Positions 15,491-23,526 of a stretch of DNA of 64,000 nt are shown in pieces. The notes under the pieces are model-generated. The model ran no database searches, was not told the DNA's origin, and saw nothing but the letters and a program-made list of their open reading frames with translations. The stretch is from Anabaena azotica FACHB-119 (GTDB lineage Bacteria; Cyanobacteriota; Cyanobacteriia; Cyanobacteriales; Nostocaceae): NCBI RefSeq assembly GCF_014697625.1, contig NZ_JACJSG010000014.1, positions 100,280 through 164,279 on the forward strand. The letters run 5' to 3'. Made by a program: the position numbers and the translations under genes. Each line of letters opens with the position of its first letter. Within the stretch, counting starts at the first letter, position 1.

Positions 15491-15749
15491 GAGTACACTG
15501 GGAGCAAATTTTAAACTTTCTTAATCTTTCACTGCTACCAGCATAAACTAATTTTTTCGTCATTGGTCATCAGTCATTAGTCATTAGTGTATGGATTTTT
15601 CACTATTGACTATAGAGGATTCCCTCACTGCGCTACATGAGGTTGAGCGTTGCCATTGCCTATTTTTTGCCCTTGGCAAAGAAAAACGATTGACGGTAGC
15701 TTGTGTTTTAGAATAATGGCATAAGTTAATTAAAACTTCCACATTACCT
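15491..15749. other. Intergenic region between divergent genes
   Basis: It contains GTCATTGGTCATCAGTCATTAGTCATTAG heptad units near 15560-15588. Promoters for both flanking genes must lie here but none is clear. Confidence 0.4.
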
Positions 15750-16022
15750 ATGTCTTACCCTAAATTGAGCGGTGAAGAAATTACCCAACGTGGTAGAGCA
15801 ATCTATGAAAAGAGCATTCGTCCTCAAGTAGAGACAGCACAGAATATTGGCAAAATTATTTCTATTAATGTGGAAACCGGTGAGTATGAAATCGGTGATG
15901 ATCTCATAGCCACAAGTCGCCAATTACAAGTCAAGCAGGCTGATGCAGCAATCTGGGCAGGACGGATTGGTTTCAATGCAGTCTATGCTGTTGGTGGTAC
16001 ATTAATCAGGACGGCATCGTGA
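15750..16022 (+). CDS. Small conserved protein, partner of a clan AA aspartic protease-like gene
   Basis: A 90-residue soluble protein of unknown function. The sequence SGEEITQRGRAIYEKSIRPQVE and DAAIWAGRIGFNAVYAVGG has the look of small cyanobacterial proteins that precede a retropepsin-like (clan AA) protease gene with overlapping stop and start, an arrangement that resembles toxin-antitoxin or self-processing pairs. Here its TGA overlaps a GTG start of just such a gene, which is however truncated (16019-16159). Its function without the partner is unclear. Confidence 0.6.
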   Translation: MSYPKLSGEEITQRGRAIYEKSIRPQVETAQNIGKIISINVETGEYEIGDDLIATSRQLQVKQADAAIWAGRIGFNAVYAVGGTLIRTAS

Positions 16023-16159
16023 TAAATGGAACCGTAGTTGGGTTACAAGCTCGAATTAATCTCACTTTTTATCGGCTAACAAATGCGAATATAGAAATTT
16101 ATCATCTCAGCATAGATTTCTATGATGGTGGTACAGTTCTTGTTGATGATATCTTGTAA
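16019..16159 (+). pseudogene. Truncated clan AA aspartic protease-like gene
   Basis: Starting at the GTG at 16019, which overlaps the upstream TGA, the frame reads VINGTVVGLQARINLTFYRL, the usual N-terminus of cyanobacterial clan AA (retropepsin-like) proteases. The catalytic DTG region that should follow is absent: after about 30 residues the sequence diverges (YHLSIDFYDGG) and stops at 46 codons. It runs into the 3' end of a truncated PIN-domain gene on the other strand, suggesting a deletion joined the two. Confidence 0.55.
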
Positions 16160-16310
16160 TTTGCTGCGAGTTTTGTGCCATAAACCTTAGCTCACCAGCA
16201 ACAATAACGCTGGTTGCCAATTCTACTTGACCAAGCGATCGCAAATGTTCAACTACACTAGGCAGACCTTCCATTAAGTAAGAACAATGATTAGTATCAA
16301 TAAGATACAT
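16107..16310 (-). pseudogene. VapC-like PIN-domain toxin, C-terminally truncated
   Basis: Only 67 residues are present compared with about 130 for a PIN-domain toxin. The first acidic residue (D5 in MYLIDTNHCS) and the VIVAGELRFMAQNSQQ segment with its Glu are clear, but the C-terminal half with the remaining metal-binding aspartates is missing. PIN toxins are RNases that cut tRNA or rRNA; this one should be inactive. It lies 2 bp after the antitoxin-like gene. The end overlaps the truncated protease gene on the opposite strand. Confidence 0.75.
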
Positions 16311-16312
16311 AA

Positions 16313-16558
16313 TTAAGATTCAATTGGCATACGGCTTTCATGCACTAATTGTAAACATTCTCTAATATCTGAACCTTCCCAACTTCCTACAAACTCTAAT
16401 AAATCCTGAGCAGTCGAACCTGTCAAAGTATGCTCTGCTACAACAGGTTTGATTTTTTGATGTTTAGCTTGTATAAACTGAACAAAGTCTAAAATTTCCT
16501 GTAAGAGAGGTTCAGGTAATCTTTCTAGTTCTTGAGTAATCTGTTCTTTAATTGACAT
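16313..16558 (-). CDS. VapB-like antitoxin (DUF2281-type)
   Basis: An 81-residue protein starting with an amphipathic helix (EQITQELERLPEPLLQEILDFVQFIQAKH) as in DUF2281 antitoxins, with a flexible C-terminal half rich in acidic residues that would wrap the toxin. It is directly upstream of a PIN toxin remnant (2-bp gap), so it is the antitoxin of a VapBC-type pair whose toxin is truncated. Confidence 0.72.
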   Translation of the reverse strand: MSIKEQITQELERLPEPLLQEILDFVQFIQAKHQKIKPVVAEHTLTGSTAQDLLEFVGSWEGSDIRECLQLVHESRMPIES

Positions 16559-16612
16559 TACACCTACTCCCTCTTTTCAAAACAACTAATTATAGGAAAT
16601 CTTTTCTCACCC

Positions 16613-17320
16613 TTATTGACTACTTACAGCAGCCTGTGCTTCACAGTGTAATCGCGTAGCTATACGGAATAATTCTTGACCAGTGTGTAAATAGCGATCG
16701 TCGTAATTCAAGGGAAAATAAGCCAACTCTTCCAGCCCATCTGCGACTTGATTGAGGCTGTAGTAAAGATGTGCAGCCGCTCTCGCCATGCTGGGAGGAT
16801 TGGGACGGGAACGAAATATCGTTTGGGCTTGCTTGAAGTCTTCTTTACAGGTGACTAAATATTCCTGAAATGTATCCAATAGCTCATCATCAAAAGGATC
16901 AGCCGCTAGTTCCTCTATTTGTTCTTCCAATGAATTGAGGATGGTGCAGAGTAAGCGGTTGACTGGGTGATAAACCAAGCGTAACCATTCTTCTACCTGC
17001 TCATCTGCATCCTTACCAGTTTTGCGTCTGGTTTTGTATTGTTCTTGCACTGATGCAGTGCGTTGTTGACGTTCGCTATTGAATCTTTGTGATTGATCCC
17101 GTAGTTCTTGGTCATAATTGAGGCGACTTTGATTGTCGCCTAAAACTTCGTATGCAGCGTTAATGCGAATAATCTGCTCTTTGTCTGCTGTGTCCTGATT
17201 ACTATCGGGATGAAATAATTTTACCAAGCGGCGGTAAGCTTGCTTAATCTCCGCTTGGCTGGCGTTGGGGCTGACTTTGAGAGTGTCGTAATGATTTATG
17301 TCTTTCTTAGAATCGACCAT
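16613..17320 (-). CDS. DnaJ-domain protein
   Basis: A 235-residue protein with an N-terminal J-domain (about 8-72) that has the HPD motif at 37-39 (KLFHPDSNQD), needed to stimulate DnaK ATPase. The Gly/Phe region and the zinc-finger of true DnaJ are absent. The remainder is helical and acidic (QVEEWLRLVYHPVNRLL, LEEQIEELAADPFDDELLDTFQEYL) and is not a recognised domain. It is likely a specialised DnaK co-chaperone. The gene is 15 bp after cysK in the same direction, so both may share a transcript. Confidence 0.88.
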   Translation of the reverse strand: MVDSKKDINHYDTLKVSPNASQAEIKQAYRRLVKLFHPDSNQDTADKEQIIRINAAYEVLGDNQSRLNYDQELRDQSQRFNSERQQRTASVQEQYKTRRKTGKDADEQVEEWLRLVYHPVNRLLCTILNSLEEQIEELAADPFDDELLDTFQEYLVTCKEDFKQAQTIFRSRPNPPSMARAAAHLYYSLNQVADGLEELAYFPLNYDDRYLHTGQELFRIATRLHCEAQAAVSSQ

Positions 17321-17335
17321 TCATTCAAATTATCT

Positions 17336-18298
17336 TTAGCTAATGCTAGCTGTTGCCTTCGCCTCTAGGTCTTGGAACAAAGGTGTACTTAAGTACCTTT
17401 CACCAAAACTAGGCTGAATCAACACAATTAAGCGTCCCGCATTTTCTGGACGTTGAGCCACTTGAATAGCTGCACACAAAGCAGCACCACTGGAAATTCC
17501 AGATAGTAAACCTTCTTCTCTGGCTAAACGCCGACCGTAAGCGATCGCTTCTTCATCGGTGACGGTAATCACCTCATCTATTAATTGTAGCTTGAGGACT
17601 TGGGGGACAAATCCTGCACCAATTCCCTGAATTTTATGGGGGCCTGGTTTACCTCCCGATAAAACTGGGCTATTGGCAGGCTCAACTGCGATCGCCCTAA
17701 AACTAGGTTTACGAGCTTTCAGCACTTCGGCTACACCTGTGATCGTACCACCAGTACCCACCCCAGCGACAATCATATCTACCTTTCCGTCAGTATCTTC
17801 CCAGATTTCTTCGGCGGTAGTTTCTTGATGTATTTTCACATTAGCGGGATTGCGAAACTGCTGTAACATATAAGCATAAGGCGTACTATTGACAATTTCC
17901 TGCGCCCGGCGAATGGCTCCACTCATACCTTCCATTCCCGGTGTCAGTTCCAATTCCGCCCCATAAGCCCGCAACATCGCCCGACGCTCACCACTCATAG
18001 TTTCTGGCATCGTTAAAATTAAGCGATAACCCTTAGCGGCTGCGGCCATTGCTAAAGCAATACCTGTATTTCCCGATGTAGGTTCTACTAATACCGTTTT
18101 CCCTGGCGAAATCAATCCTTCTTTTTCCGCCGCATTAATCATACTCACCCCAATTCGGTCTTTTACAGACGACGATGGGTTCATACTTTCCATCTTCACA
18201 AGAATCTCAGCCACACATCCCTCCGCTTGAGGAATGCGGTTCAACTGTACTAAAGGTGTACGACCAACCAATTCTGTAACGTTACGAGCAACCCGCAT
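17336..18298 (-). CDS. cysK: Cysteine synthase A (O-acetylserine sulfhydrylase)
   Basis: This PLP enzyme makes L-cysteine from O-acetylserine and sulfide. The 320 residues are full length. The PLP lysine is K46 in [11 protein letters not shown]; the acetylserine loop [10 protein letters not shown] and the phosphate-binding [10 protein letters not shown] follow, and SGISSGAAL is present near the C-terminus. The gene lies downstream of an Rrf2-family regulator transcribed in the same direction, about 160 bp away across heptanucleotide repeats; see that entry for possible regulation. Confidence 0.95.
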   Translation of the reverse strand: MRVARNVTELVGRTPLVQLNRIPQAEGCVAEILVKMESMNPSSSVKDRIGVSMINAAEKEGLISPGKTVLVEPTSGNTGIALAMAAAAKGYRLILTMPETMSGERRAMLRAYGAELELTPGMEGMSGAIRRAQEIVNSTPYAYMLQQFRNPANVKIHQETTAEEIWEDTDGKVDMIVAGVGTGGTITGVAEVLKARKPSFRAIAVEPANSPVLSGGKPGPHKIQGIGAGFVPQVLKLQLIDEVITVTDEEAIAYGRRLAREEGLLSGISSGAALCAAIQVAQRPENAGRLIVLIQPSFGERYLSTPLFQDLEAKATASIS

Positions 18299-18318
18299 AT
18301 TTTTTTCCTTATTTAGTT

Positions 18319-18467
18319 AATGGTCATTGGTCATTGATCATTGGTCATTGGTCATTGGTTACTATTTATTAATTCATATCCCTGACTCCAGCCCCCAGCA
18401 CTCAGTCCCAAACTATGGACTATTGACTGTTGACTAATGACTAATGACTAATGACTAATGACTAAAT
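18319..18467. repeat. Heptanucleotide tandem repeats (TCATTGG and TGACTAA units)
   Basis: Two arrays, TCATTGG-type at about 18319-18361 and TAATGAC-type at about 18432-18467, separate cysK and the Rrf2 gene; the second reaches the Rrf2 stop codon. These STRR sequences are characteristic of heterocystous cyanobacteria. They are contiguous units without spacers and so are not CRISPR. Confidence 0.85.
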
Positions 18468-18905
18468 GTAATACATTACATTTAACTGCTTACGAGCATC
18501 TCTTTTTTCACAAAGATCCTCAAGGCTATATTTTTTCAACACAGCATTTGCTGCTTGACGTGCTTCTTGCCAAATTTCTTCTATAACCGAACCATCCAAA
18601 GTTTGAGTTTTGACATTATCTTCACCAGCCGTTGCTTCTAAACCTTCCAAACATTCCAATATATCAAAAATGCTAATTTTCCGGGGTTCACGGGCTAAAA
18701 AATAGCCGCCTCTTGCTCCCCGTTGACTTTTGAGTATTCCCCCACGCCTCAAGGTGGCTAGTAGCTGCTCTAAATAGCGATCGGGTATACTCTGTTGAGC
18801 GGCGATTTGTCTAATTTGCATGGGTTCGCCACTGTTGTAATGAGTTGCCATTTCTATTAGGGCCAGAATTGCGTATTCTGATTTACAAGATAGTTCCACA
18901 AGCAA
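18462..18905 (-). CDS. Rrf2-family transcriptional regulator, CymR-like
   Basis: A 147-residue winged-helix regulator with the Rrf2 start LSCKSEYAILALIEMA, recognition region IPDRYLEQLLATLRRGGILKSQRGARGGY and dimerisation helix. The three-cysteine iron-sulfur cluster of IscR/NsrR in the loop after residue 90 is missing (sequence GEDNVKTQTLDG), as in CymR of Bacillus, which controls cysteine synthesis together with CysK. The adjacent downstream cysK supports a similar role here, although this link is an inference. Confidence 0.85.
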   Translation of the reverse strand: MLVELSCKSEYAILALIEMATHYNSGEPMQIRQIAAQQSIPDRYLEQLLATLRRGGILKSQRGARGGYFLAREPRKISIFDILECLEGLEATAGEDNVKTQTLDGSVIEEIWQEARQAANAVLKKYSLEDLCEKRDARKQLNVMYYI

Positions 18906-19247
18906 TAAGTTATAGGTAATTTATAAACGGTTAAGTGTTACAGCAGGGGACAGATGTAGAAGCTGTTTGCTATTGGAGTCTGATAATTACCCCATTTCCT
19001 CATCTATCTGTCACCTGCTATGAGTTTTATAGCAGTAGCCACATAGCTTAGGACATTGGGAAATCACAAAATATTGATAGTAAGCAGGTTTTGAACCTGT
19101 CCCCTATCACCTGTCACCTGCTATAACTTTCTCCAGTATACTCCGGTTAAGCAGTGGGGTTTGTGCATCACCCCTAATCACAGCAAAAAACCCCGTCTAA
19201 TGGCGGGGTTTTTGGGATTTAAAAGTTTTTAGTGAGTGATCAACACC
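18906..19247. other. Intergenic region with STRR-like repeats and the porin terminator
   Basis: GGGGACAG and GTCACCTGCTAT repeats occur at about 18942-19030 and 19097-19125, followed by the terminator at 19185-19213. No gene is supported. Confidence 0.55.
19185..19213 (-). terminator. Rho-independent terminator of the porin gene
   Basis: AAAAAACCCCGTC and GGCGGGGTTTTT pair around a short loop (TAAT), with T-runs on either strand. It lies 35 bp after the porin stop. Confidence 0.88.
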
Positions 19248-20975
19248 TTAGAAGGTGAAGGTAGTTCTCAAAGTACCGATAAACGCATCATCATTGTTAC
19301 CGTTCTGGTTAAGATTGGTGATCCAAATCACACCAGGGGTGATAGAGATGTTATCGGATACGCGATATTTGTAGAAACCTTCAACTTGGTAAGGAACATC
19401 ATTGTTACCATCAGATGTTCTACCCAAAGAATAGGGTTGAGCGCCAGCGAAAATACCTAAAACGTTGCCTCGTTTACCGAAGTCAGGTAAAGCTACACCA
19501 GCACCGTAAGCCCAAGCTTCTCTGTCATCACCAGCTCCAGTACCTACGACATCTATGTAAGATACGAAACCACTGATTGATAGATTATTGCTGGGTCTAA
19601 ACGCCGCAGATAAACCGTAGGCGTTGATAGAAGATGGGTTAGGTAAATTGTTAGCGAAGGAAGTACCAACTAAGGGGGTATCGTCTTCATTACTAAAGAG
19701 ATTATTGTTTAGTCCTCCTCTATAGCCATGAACGTAGGTAGCAGCTAACGCTACGCGATCGCCTACACTAAAGTTCAACTGACCTAAAGCAGAATAATCA
19801 CCGTTGAACAAACCTGCATCTGTGCCAGGGTTATTAGCGTCTGATGCTAAGTAACCAACAGTCAAAGAGCTAGGTCTTAAGATACCGCCACCTTGACCAA
19901 AAGGTATGTTGAACGCAATACCTGCGCCGCCACCAATACGATAGATGGGGTTTTCTGAAGAGAAGGTGGATAAAGAACCGTTACCGCCGTCTGTTTTATC
20001 AAAGAAGTAGGGGTTATTGACAGCAGCATAATGGCTATGACGACCACCAGCAGCAGCTAAGTAAACTTGAGCTGGGCCTATGGGAGCTTCATAGGTCAAT
20101 TTGTCTATCTCAACAGTGTTGCCACCCGTGCTATCAACTTGGAAGGTTTGTAGTCCTTGACCACTAACACCAGTAGGATTGTTATTGTTATCTCTAAACT
20201 CAAAGCCTACTGCATTACCAGAGGACAGACGGGTAGTTAATACGTCTCTACCAGTGAAGCTGGTTTGCAAGCCTAAACGCACTCTGTTTTGGAAAACAGT
20301 GTTGTTAGCGCTACCTGTGTTCTCACCAAAAACATCGGTAACAGCGAATATAGCTTCCCCAACTAGCTTGGTGGTAGTGGAGAACTGGTTAGCTTCCAAT
20401 TCCGCCGTGCGTGCTTCTAAGGTATCTACACGACCGCGTAGGGTTGCTAGTTCTGCGGAAAATTCTTCTTGTAAACGTTGTAAGGTTGCTAAGTCTTGCT
20501 TGGTTACTAGGTCAGCTGTTGCTGTTGCAATCAATTCATTTACGCGATCCAAACAAGCGTTTAAACCAGCCGCAAATTCATAACGGGTTAAAGCACGGTT
20601 GCCGCGATATGTACCGTTGGGATAACCTGCGATACAACCATAACGCTCAACCAAGGACTGCAATGCTTGGAATGCCCAATCGGTTGGTTGTACGTCAGAG
20701 AACTGAGAAACCGATGTAACTTGACCTTGAGCGTTACTTCTACCTTCATTGCCGTAGCGGTCAACTTGGTTGATAATCTGGGTTTCGTTGGTTGTTGGCG
20801 CTGCTTGAGCGACAATTGCTGGCTGCTGTTGAGCTACTTCAGTAGGTACTACTGTATCAGTTGTTGATACTTCTGTGGTTGCATTTGTTGCTGCGATCGC
20901 TGTTGACGAAACCAATAATGTTGCGCCTAAAACAGCCGGGCTAACCACGAGGGATTTCCACAATATATTAGACAT
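19248..20975 (-). CDS. SLH-domain outer-membrane porin (OprB / iron-uptake porin type)
   Basis: A 575-residue outer membrane protein. It has a signal peptide (1-29, ending AIAA), a low-complexity stretch, one SLH domain (about 92-150, with FSDVQPTDWAFQAL and NRALTRYEFAAGLNACLDRVNEL), a coiled coil (about 155-195) and a beta-barrel from about 202 to the final TFTF. The SLH domain binds the peptidoglycan-linked polymer and the barrel lets small solutes, including inorganic ions, through. The 300-bp upstream region is AT-rich. Single gene with its own terminator. Members are abundant in cyanobacterial outer membranes. Confidence 0.93.
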   Translation of the reverse strand: MSNILWKSLVVSPAVLGATLLVSSTAIAATNATTEVSTTDTVVPTEVAQQQPAIVAQAAPTTNETQIINQVDRYGNEGRSNAQGQVTSVSQFSDVQPTDWAFQALQSLVERYGCIAGYPNGTYRGNRALTRYEFAAGLNACLDRVNELIATATADLVTKQDLATLQRLQEEFSAELATLRGRVDTLEARTAELEANQFSTTTKLVGEAIFAVTDVFGENTGSANNTVFQNRVRLGLQTSFTGRDVLTTRLSSGNAVGFEFRDNNNNPTGVSGQGLQTFQVDSTGGNTVEIDKLTYEAPIGPAQVYLAAAGGRHSHYAAVNNPYFFDKTDGGNGSLSTFSSENPIYRIGGGAGIAFNIPFGQGGGILRPSSLTVGYLASDANNPGTDAGLFNGDYSALGQLNFSVGDRVALAATYVHGYRGGLNNNLFSNEDDTPLVGTSFANNLPNPSSINAYGLSAAFRPSNNLSISGFVSYIDVVGTGAGDDREAWAYGAGVALPDFGKRGNVLGIFAGAQPYSLGRTSDGNNDVPYQVEGFYKYRVSDNISITPGVIWITNLNQNGNNDDAFIGTLRTTFTF

Positions 20976-21341
20976 TTACTTTTCTCCTCACACCTTGTAT
21001 AGATAATTGTTTTTGTTGCAGCTACTCTCAAAAGTGCGATATCTTATTTGACTCTTTTGATGAGGCAAAGTTGCCACTATGACAATTTTAGTTTTTGCCA
21101 AGCTAATAACTAATTAACTTAATCTTAAAAATTAATGCAATCAACTTATGCAAAAACTTACCCATATAGCTGATTATTATAGAGCATTTCAACGCTATGA
21201 CAAGCTAATGGCGATCACCTTATCAACTGTCACACTTAGTTCTATATATATACCAAAAGGGAGTATTCAATTTCTTAATTCCTGTGTATAAAAAATTATG
21301 TATTTTTTTATATATTTGCTTGGCAATTTTCTCACAAGTGA
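20976..21341. other. Upstream region of the porin gene
   Basis: AT-rich sequence of 366 bp, probably a long 5' leader with the porin promoter. A GGAGAAAAG ribosome-binding site (plus-strand CTTTTCTCC at 20981-20989) precedes the porin start. No gene seen. Confidence 0.5.
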
Positions 21342-21623
21342 TTAATCAATTTGCGAAATCTCCCTTGCCAGATCAAAGTCCTTTTGCGTCAAACCGCCTG
21401 CGTCATGGGTTGTCAAAGTAATTTTGACTTTGTTATAAGACACTTCTATATCTGGATGATGTCCTGCTGTTTGGGCTGGCTCTACTAGCTTATTAACAAA
21501 TGCGATCGCTTCCACAAAATCTTTGAACTTGCGCTTAGTCTCTAACTTGGAACCCTCTAATATCCATCCAGATAGTTTACTGGCTTGTGCTTCAATTTCT
21601 GCATCACTTAGTAGTTGTGCCAT
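21342..21623 (-). CDS. phhB: Pterin-4a-carbinolamine dehydratase
   Basis: A 93-residue protein of the DCoH/PCD family, which dehydrates 4a-hydroxytetrahydrobiopterin. The signature TAGHHPDIEVSYNKVKITLTT is present with the paired His, followed by GGLTQKDFDLAREI. Full length. In cyanobacteria it may have a role in pterin recycling or in molybdopterin-related chemistry. It is downstream of the structured RNA region (21740-22045), transcribed in the same direction and separated from it by a terminator and 130 bp. Confidence 0.93.
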   Translation of the reverse strand: MAQLLSDAEIEAQASKLSGWILEGSKLETKRKFKDFVEAIAFVNKLVEPAQTAGHHPDIEVSYNKVKITLTTHDAGGLTQKDFDLAREISQID

Positions 21624-21752
21624 TGCCGAAATTTCCTACATTTATTACGCAAGAGTCTGTCAGTTGTTTTTAGCTCTATTCTAATAACTTCACTATTAAC
21701 AGTCTTGCTATTTTTTTACAACTGACCACTGACAATCCCTCTAAAAAACTAT

Positions 21753-21790
21753 CCGCTCTGATTTAGATCAGATAATCTAAGTCAGAGCGG
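21753..21790 (-). terminator. Terminator of the structured RNA
   Basis: CCGCTCTGATTTAGAT (21753-21768) and ATCTAAGTCAGAGCGG (21775-21790) pair at 15 of 16 positions. On the minus strand it is followed by ATAGTTTTTTAG. A very strong hairpin with T-run. Confidence 0.85.
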
Positions 21791-21891
21791 TCTAGCGGGT
21801 CTTCAGGTTGCAACCAGACTGCCGGAAGGAACTCCGAGCTTTAGCCTAGCTTTTGGAGCTAACTTAGTCTCAAAAAGACTAAGGCTAACTT

Positions 21892-21963
21892 TTAGAGAAC
21901 AGCCCCGGCACACAGCCGGCTAACTGCAACCTGATGACCCATGCTTTTACTACTTTCTATCAT
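21892..21963 (-). CDS. 23-residue small ORF with extreme Shine-Dalgarno
   Basis: ATG at 21963 opens a 23-codon frame, beginning MIESSKSMGHQV and ending CAGAVL before TAA. It is preceded by AAGGAGGTGAT (complement of 21968-21978), 11 bases matching the anti-Shine-Dalgarno tail of 16S rRNA, at a proper distance (8 nt from GGAGG to ATG). The coding sequence overlaps one arm of the long stem of the surrounding RNA. It could be a leader peptide whose translation changes the RNA fold. No homologue is known to me and the coding status is unproven. Confidence 0.45.
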   Translation of the reverse strand: MIESSKSMGHQVAVSRLCAGAVL

Positions 21964-22081
21964 GGGCATCACCTCCTTGTTGCCTAAACGGTCTTAGTCT
22001 CAAAAAGGCAGAGAATTTATCTCTGGGTTTTCACCTTCGACTAATATAACATAAAAAATTAATTAGTCTATAGTCAGTTGT

Positions 22082-22210
<129 letters not shown>

Positions 22211-22212
22211 AC

Positions 22213-22242
22213 AAAAAACCCCCGCGCGGGGCGGAGGTTCTT
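22213..22242 (-). terminator. Rho-independent terminator of psbD
   Basis: On the minus strand AACCTCCGCCCCGCGCGGGG is followed by GTTTTTT, a GC-rich hairpin with T-run 35 bp after the psbD stop. It confirms that no psbC follows in the transcript. Confidence 0.85.
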
Positions 22243-22276
22243 AACACAATGGCAAGCGATGAATCTTAAATCATGC

Positions 22277-23332
22277 TTAGAGAGCATTACCACGAGGTAA
22301 TACTTCTTCGGGGAATACAAATTTTTCGTGAGGCTGGTCTTGAGGAGCCATCCAAGCGCGGATACCCTCGTTCAGCAAAATGTTCTTGGTATAGAAGGTT
22401 TCAAATTCTGGGTCTTCTGCTGCACGTAACTCTTGGGATACGAAGTCATAAGCCCGTAGGTTCAATGCCAAGCCGACAATACCTACTGCACTCATCCACA
22501 ACCCTGTTACAGGTACGAACAACATGAAGAAGTGTAACCAGCGTTTGTTGGAGAAAGCAATCCCGAATATCTGTGACCAGAAGCGGTTTGCTGTCACCAT
22601 TGAGTAGGTTTCTTCTGATTGGGTGGGGTTGAAGGCGCGGAAGGTGTTTGCCCCTTCACCGTCTTCAAATAGGGTGTTTTCTACTGTTGCACCGTGGATG
22701 GCACATAGTAGCGCTCCACCTAGTACACCCGCTACTCCCATCATGTGGAAGGGGTTGAGTGTCCAGTTGTGGAACCCTTGCAGGAATAATAAGAAACGGA
22801 AGATTGCTGCTACTCCAAAGCTGGGTGCGAAGAACCAGCTTGATTGTCCCAAGGGGTACATCAAGAATACGCTGACGAATACCGCAATGGGTGCTGAGAA
22901 TGCTAGGGCGTTGTAGGGTCTGATGCCTACCAAACGCGCAATCTCAAATTGGCGTAGCATGAAGCCGATGAGACCAAAGGCTCCGTGTAATGCGACGAAT
23001 GTCCATAAACCGCCTAGCTGACACCAACGGGTGAAGTCGCCTTGGGCTTCTGGCCCCCATAACAACAGCAGGGAATGTCCCATGCTGTCTGCTGGGCTGG
23101 ATACTGCTACTGTCAGGAAGTTTGCTCCTTCCAGGTAGGATGATGCTAGTCCGTGGGTGTACCAGGAGGTGACGAAGGTTGTGCCGGTTAGCCAACCGCC
23201 TAGTGCGAGGAAGGCGCAGGGGAATAGTAATATTCCTGACCAACCTACGAATACGAAGCGATCGCGCTTTAACCAGTCGTCTAGTACGTCAAACCACCCT
23301 CTACTGGGGGCGCGTCCTACTGCGATGGTCAT
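22277..23332 (-). CDS. psbD: Photosystem II reaction centre protein D2
   Basis: The 351 residues are full length D2, one of the two reaction-centre subunits that bind P680, pheophytin, plastoquinone QA and the non-haem iron in the thylakoid membrane. The sequence starts [20 protein letters not shown] and includes the QA-side helix with [27 protein letters not shown] and the end LPRGNAL. In most cyanobacteria one psbD overlaps psbC; here there is no psbC and a terminator follows directly. This makes it probably the second, monocistronic copy (psbD2/psbDII), which in other strains is induced by high light. The GGAG of TTTGGAGATTTC precedes the start. Confidence 0.97.
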   Translation of the reverse strand: MTIAVGRAPSRGWFDVLDDWLKRDRFVFVGWSGILLFPCAFLALGGWLTGTTFVTSWYTHGLASSYLEGANFLTVAVSSPADSMGHSLLLLWGPEAQGDFTRWCQLGGLWTFVALHGAFGLIGFMLRQFEIARLVGIRPYNALAFSAPIAVFVSVFLMYPLGQSSWFFAPSFGVAAIFRFLLFLQGFHNWTLNPFHMMGVAGVLGGALLCAIHGATVENTLFEDGEGANTFRAFNPTQSEETYSMVTANRFWSQIFGIAFSNKRWLHFFMLFVPVTGLWMSAVGIVGLALNLRAYDFVSQELRAAEDPEFETFYTKNILLNEGIRAWMAPQDQPHEKFVFPEEVLPRGNAL

Positions 23333-23413
23333 TACAAGAAATCTCCAAAATGTTATAAGTTCGGATTTGTCTGTAGATTGGCTGGGTATTGCCTTCTACA
23401 AACAGATAATTAA

Positions 23414-23430
23414 CTAGATTGTCAATCTAG
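23414..23430 (-). promoter_or_regulatory. Perfect 17-bp palindrome upstream of psbD overlapping a -35-like TTGACA
   Basis: CTAGATTG-T-CAATCTAG lies 82-98 bp before the psbD start. On the psbD strand it contains TTGACA, a consensus -35 sequence, so a factor binding the dyad would overlap the promoter. The matching -10 is not clear (TTTGTA at 17 bp is weak). Confidence 0.4.
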
Positions 23431-23526
23431 TTTACAATTTTTTACTGACTCTAATAATTCTAGGCGTAAATCACTAATTTTTCCAGTCAGTTTTAAAGAG
23501 ATTTTAATATTTGGATACATAAAGGA

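Larger units (their letters stand above)
21740..22045 (-). ncRNA. Highly structured RNA-like region with small ORF (unidentified)
   Basis: An extended -10 (TGTTATATT, complement of 22043-22051) would start a transcript near 22036; the strong terminator 21753-21790 ends it, about 290 nt. Long helices are visible. GGGTCATCAGGTTGCA (complement of 21925-21940) pairs with TGCAACCTGAAGACCC (complement of 21797-21812) at 15 of 16 positions. Inside lies a three-way junction: TTAGCC/GGCTAA enclosing hairpins CTTAGTCT/AGACTAAG and TTAGCT/AGCTA. A second AGACTAAG upstream (complement of 21993-22000) could replace the local partner, giving alternative folds. I do not recognise the family; it could be a sRNA, an attenuator for phhB, or a leader of the small ORF. 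Confidence 0.6.

Noticed and set aside
18319..18467. Regular repeats as a CRISPR array
   Set aside because: Units are 7 bp and contiguous with no unique spacers, and no cas gene is near; the same holds for 22089-22137, 23527-23645 and 56183-56300.
21740..22045. Retron or TnpB-type guide RNA as an explanation of the structured region
   Set aside because: No reverse transcriptase, TnpB or IscB gene lies next to it and it has no element ends; the inverted arms are better explained as a long RNA helix.
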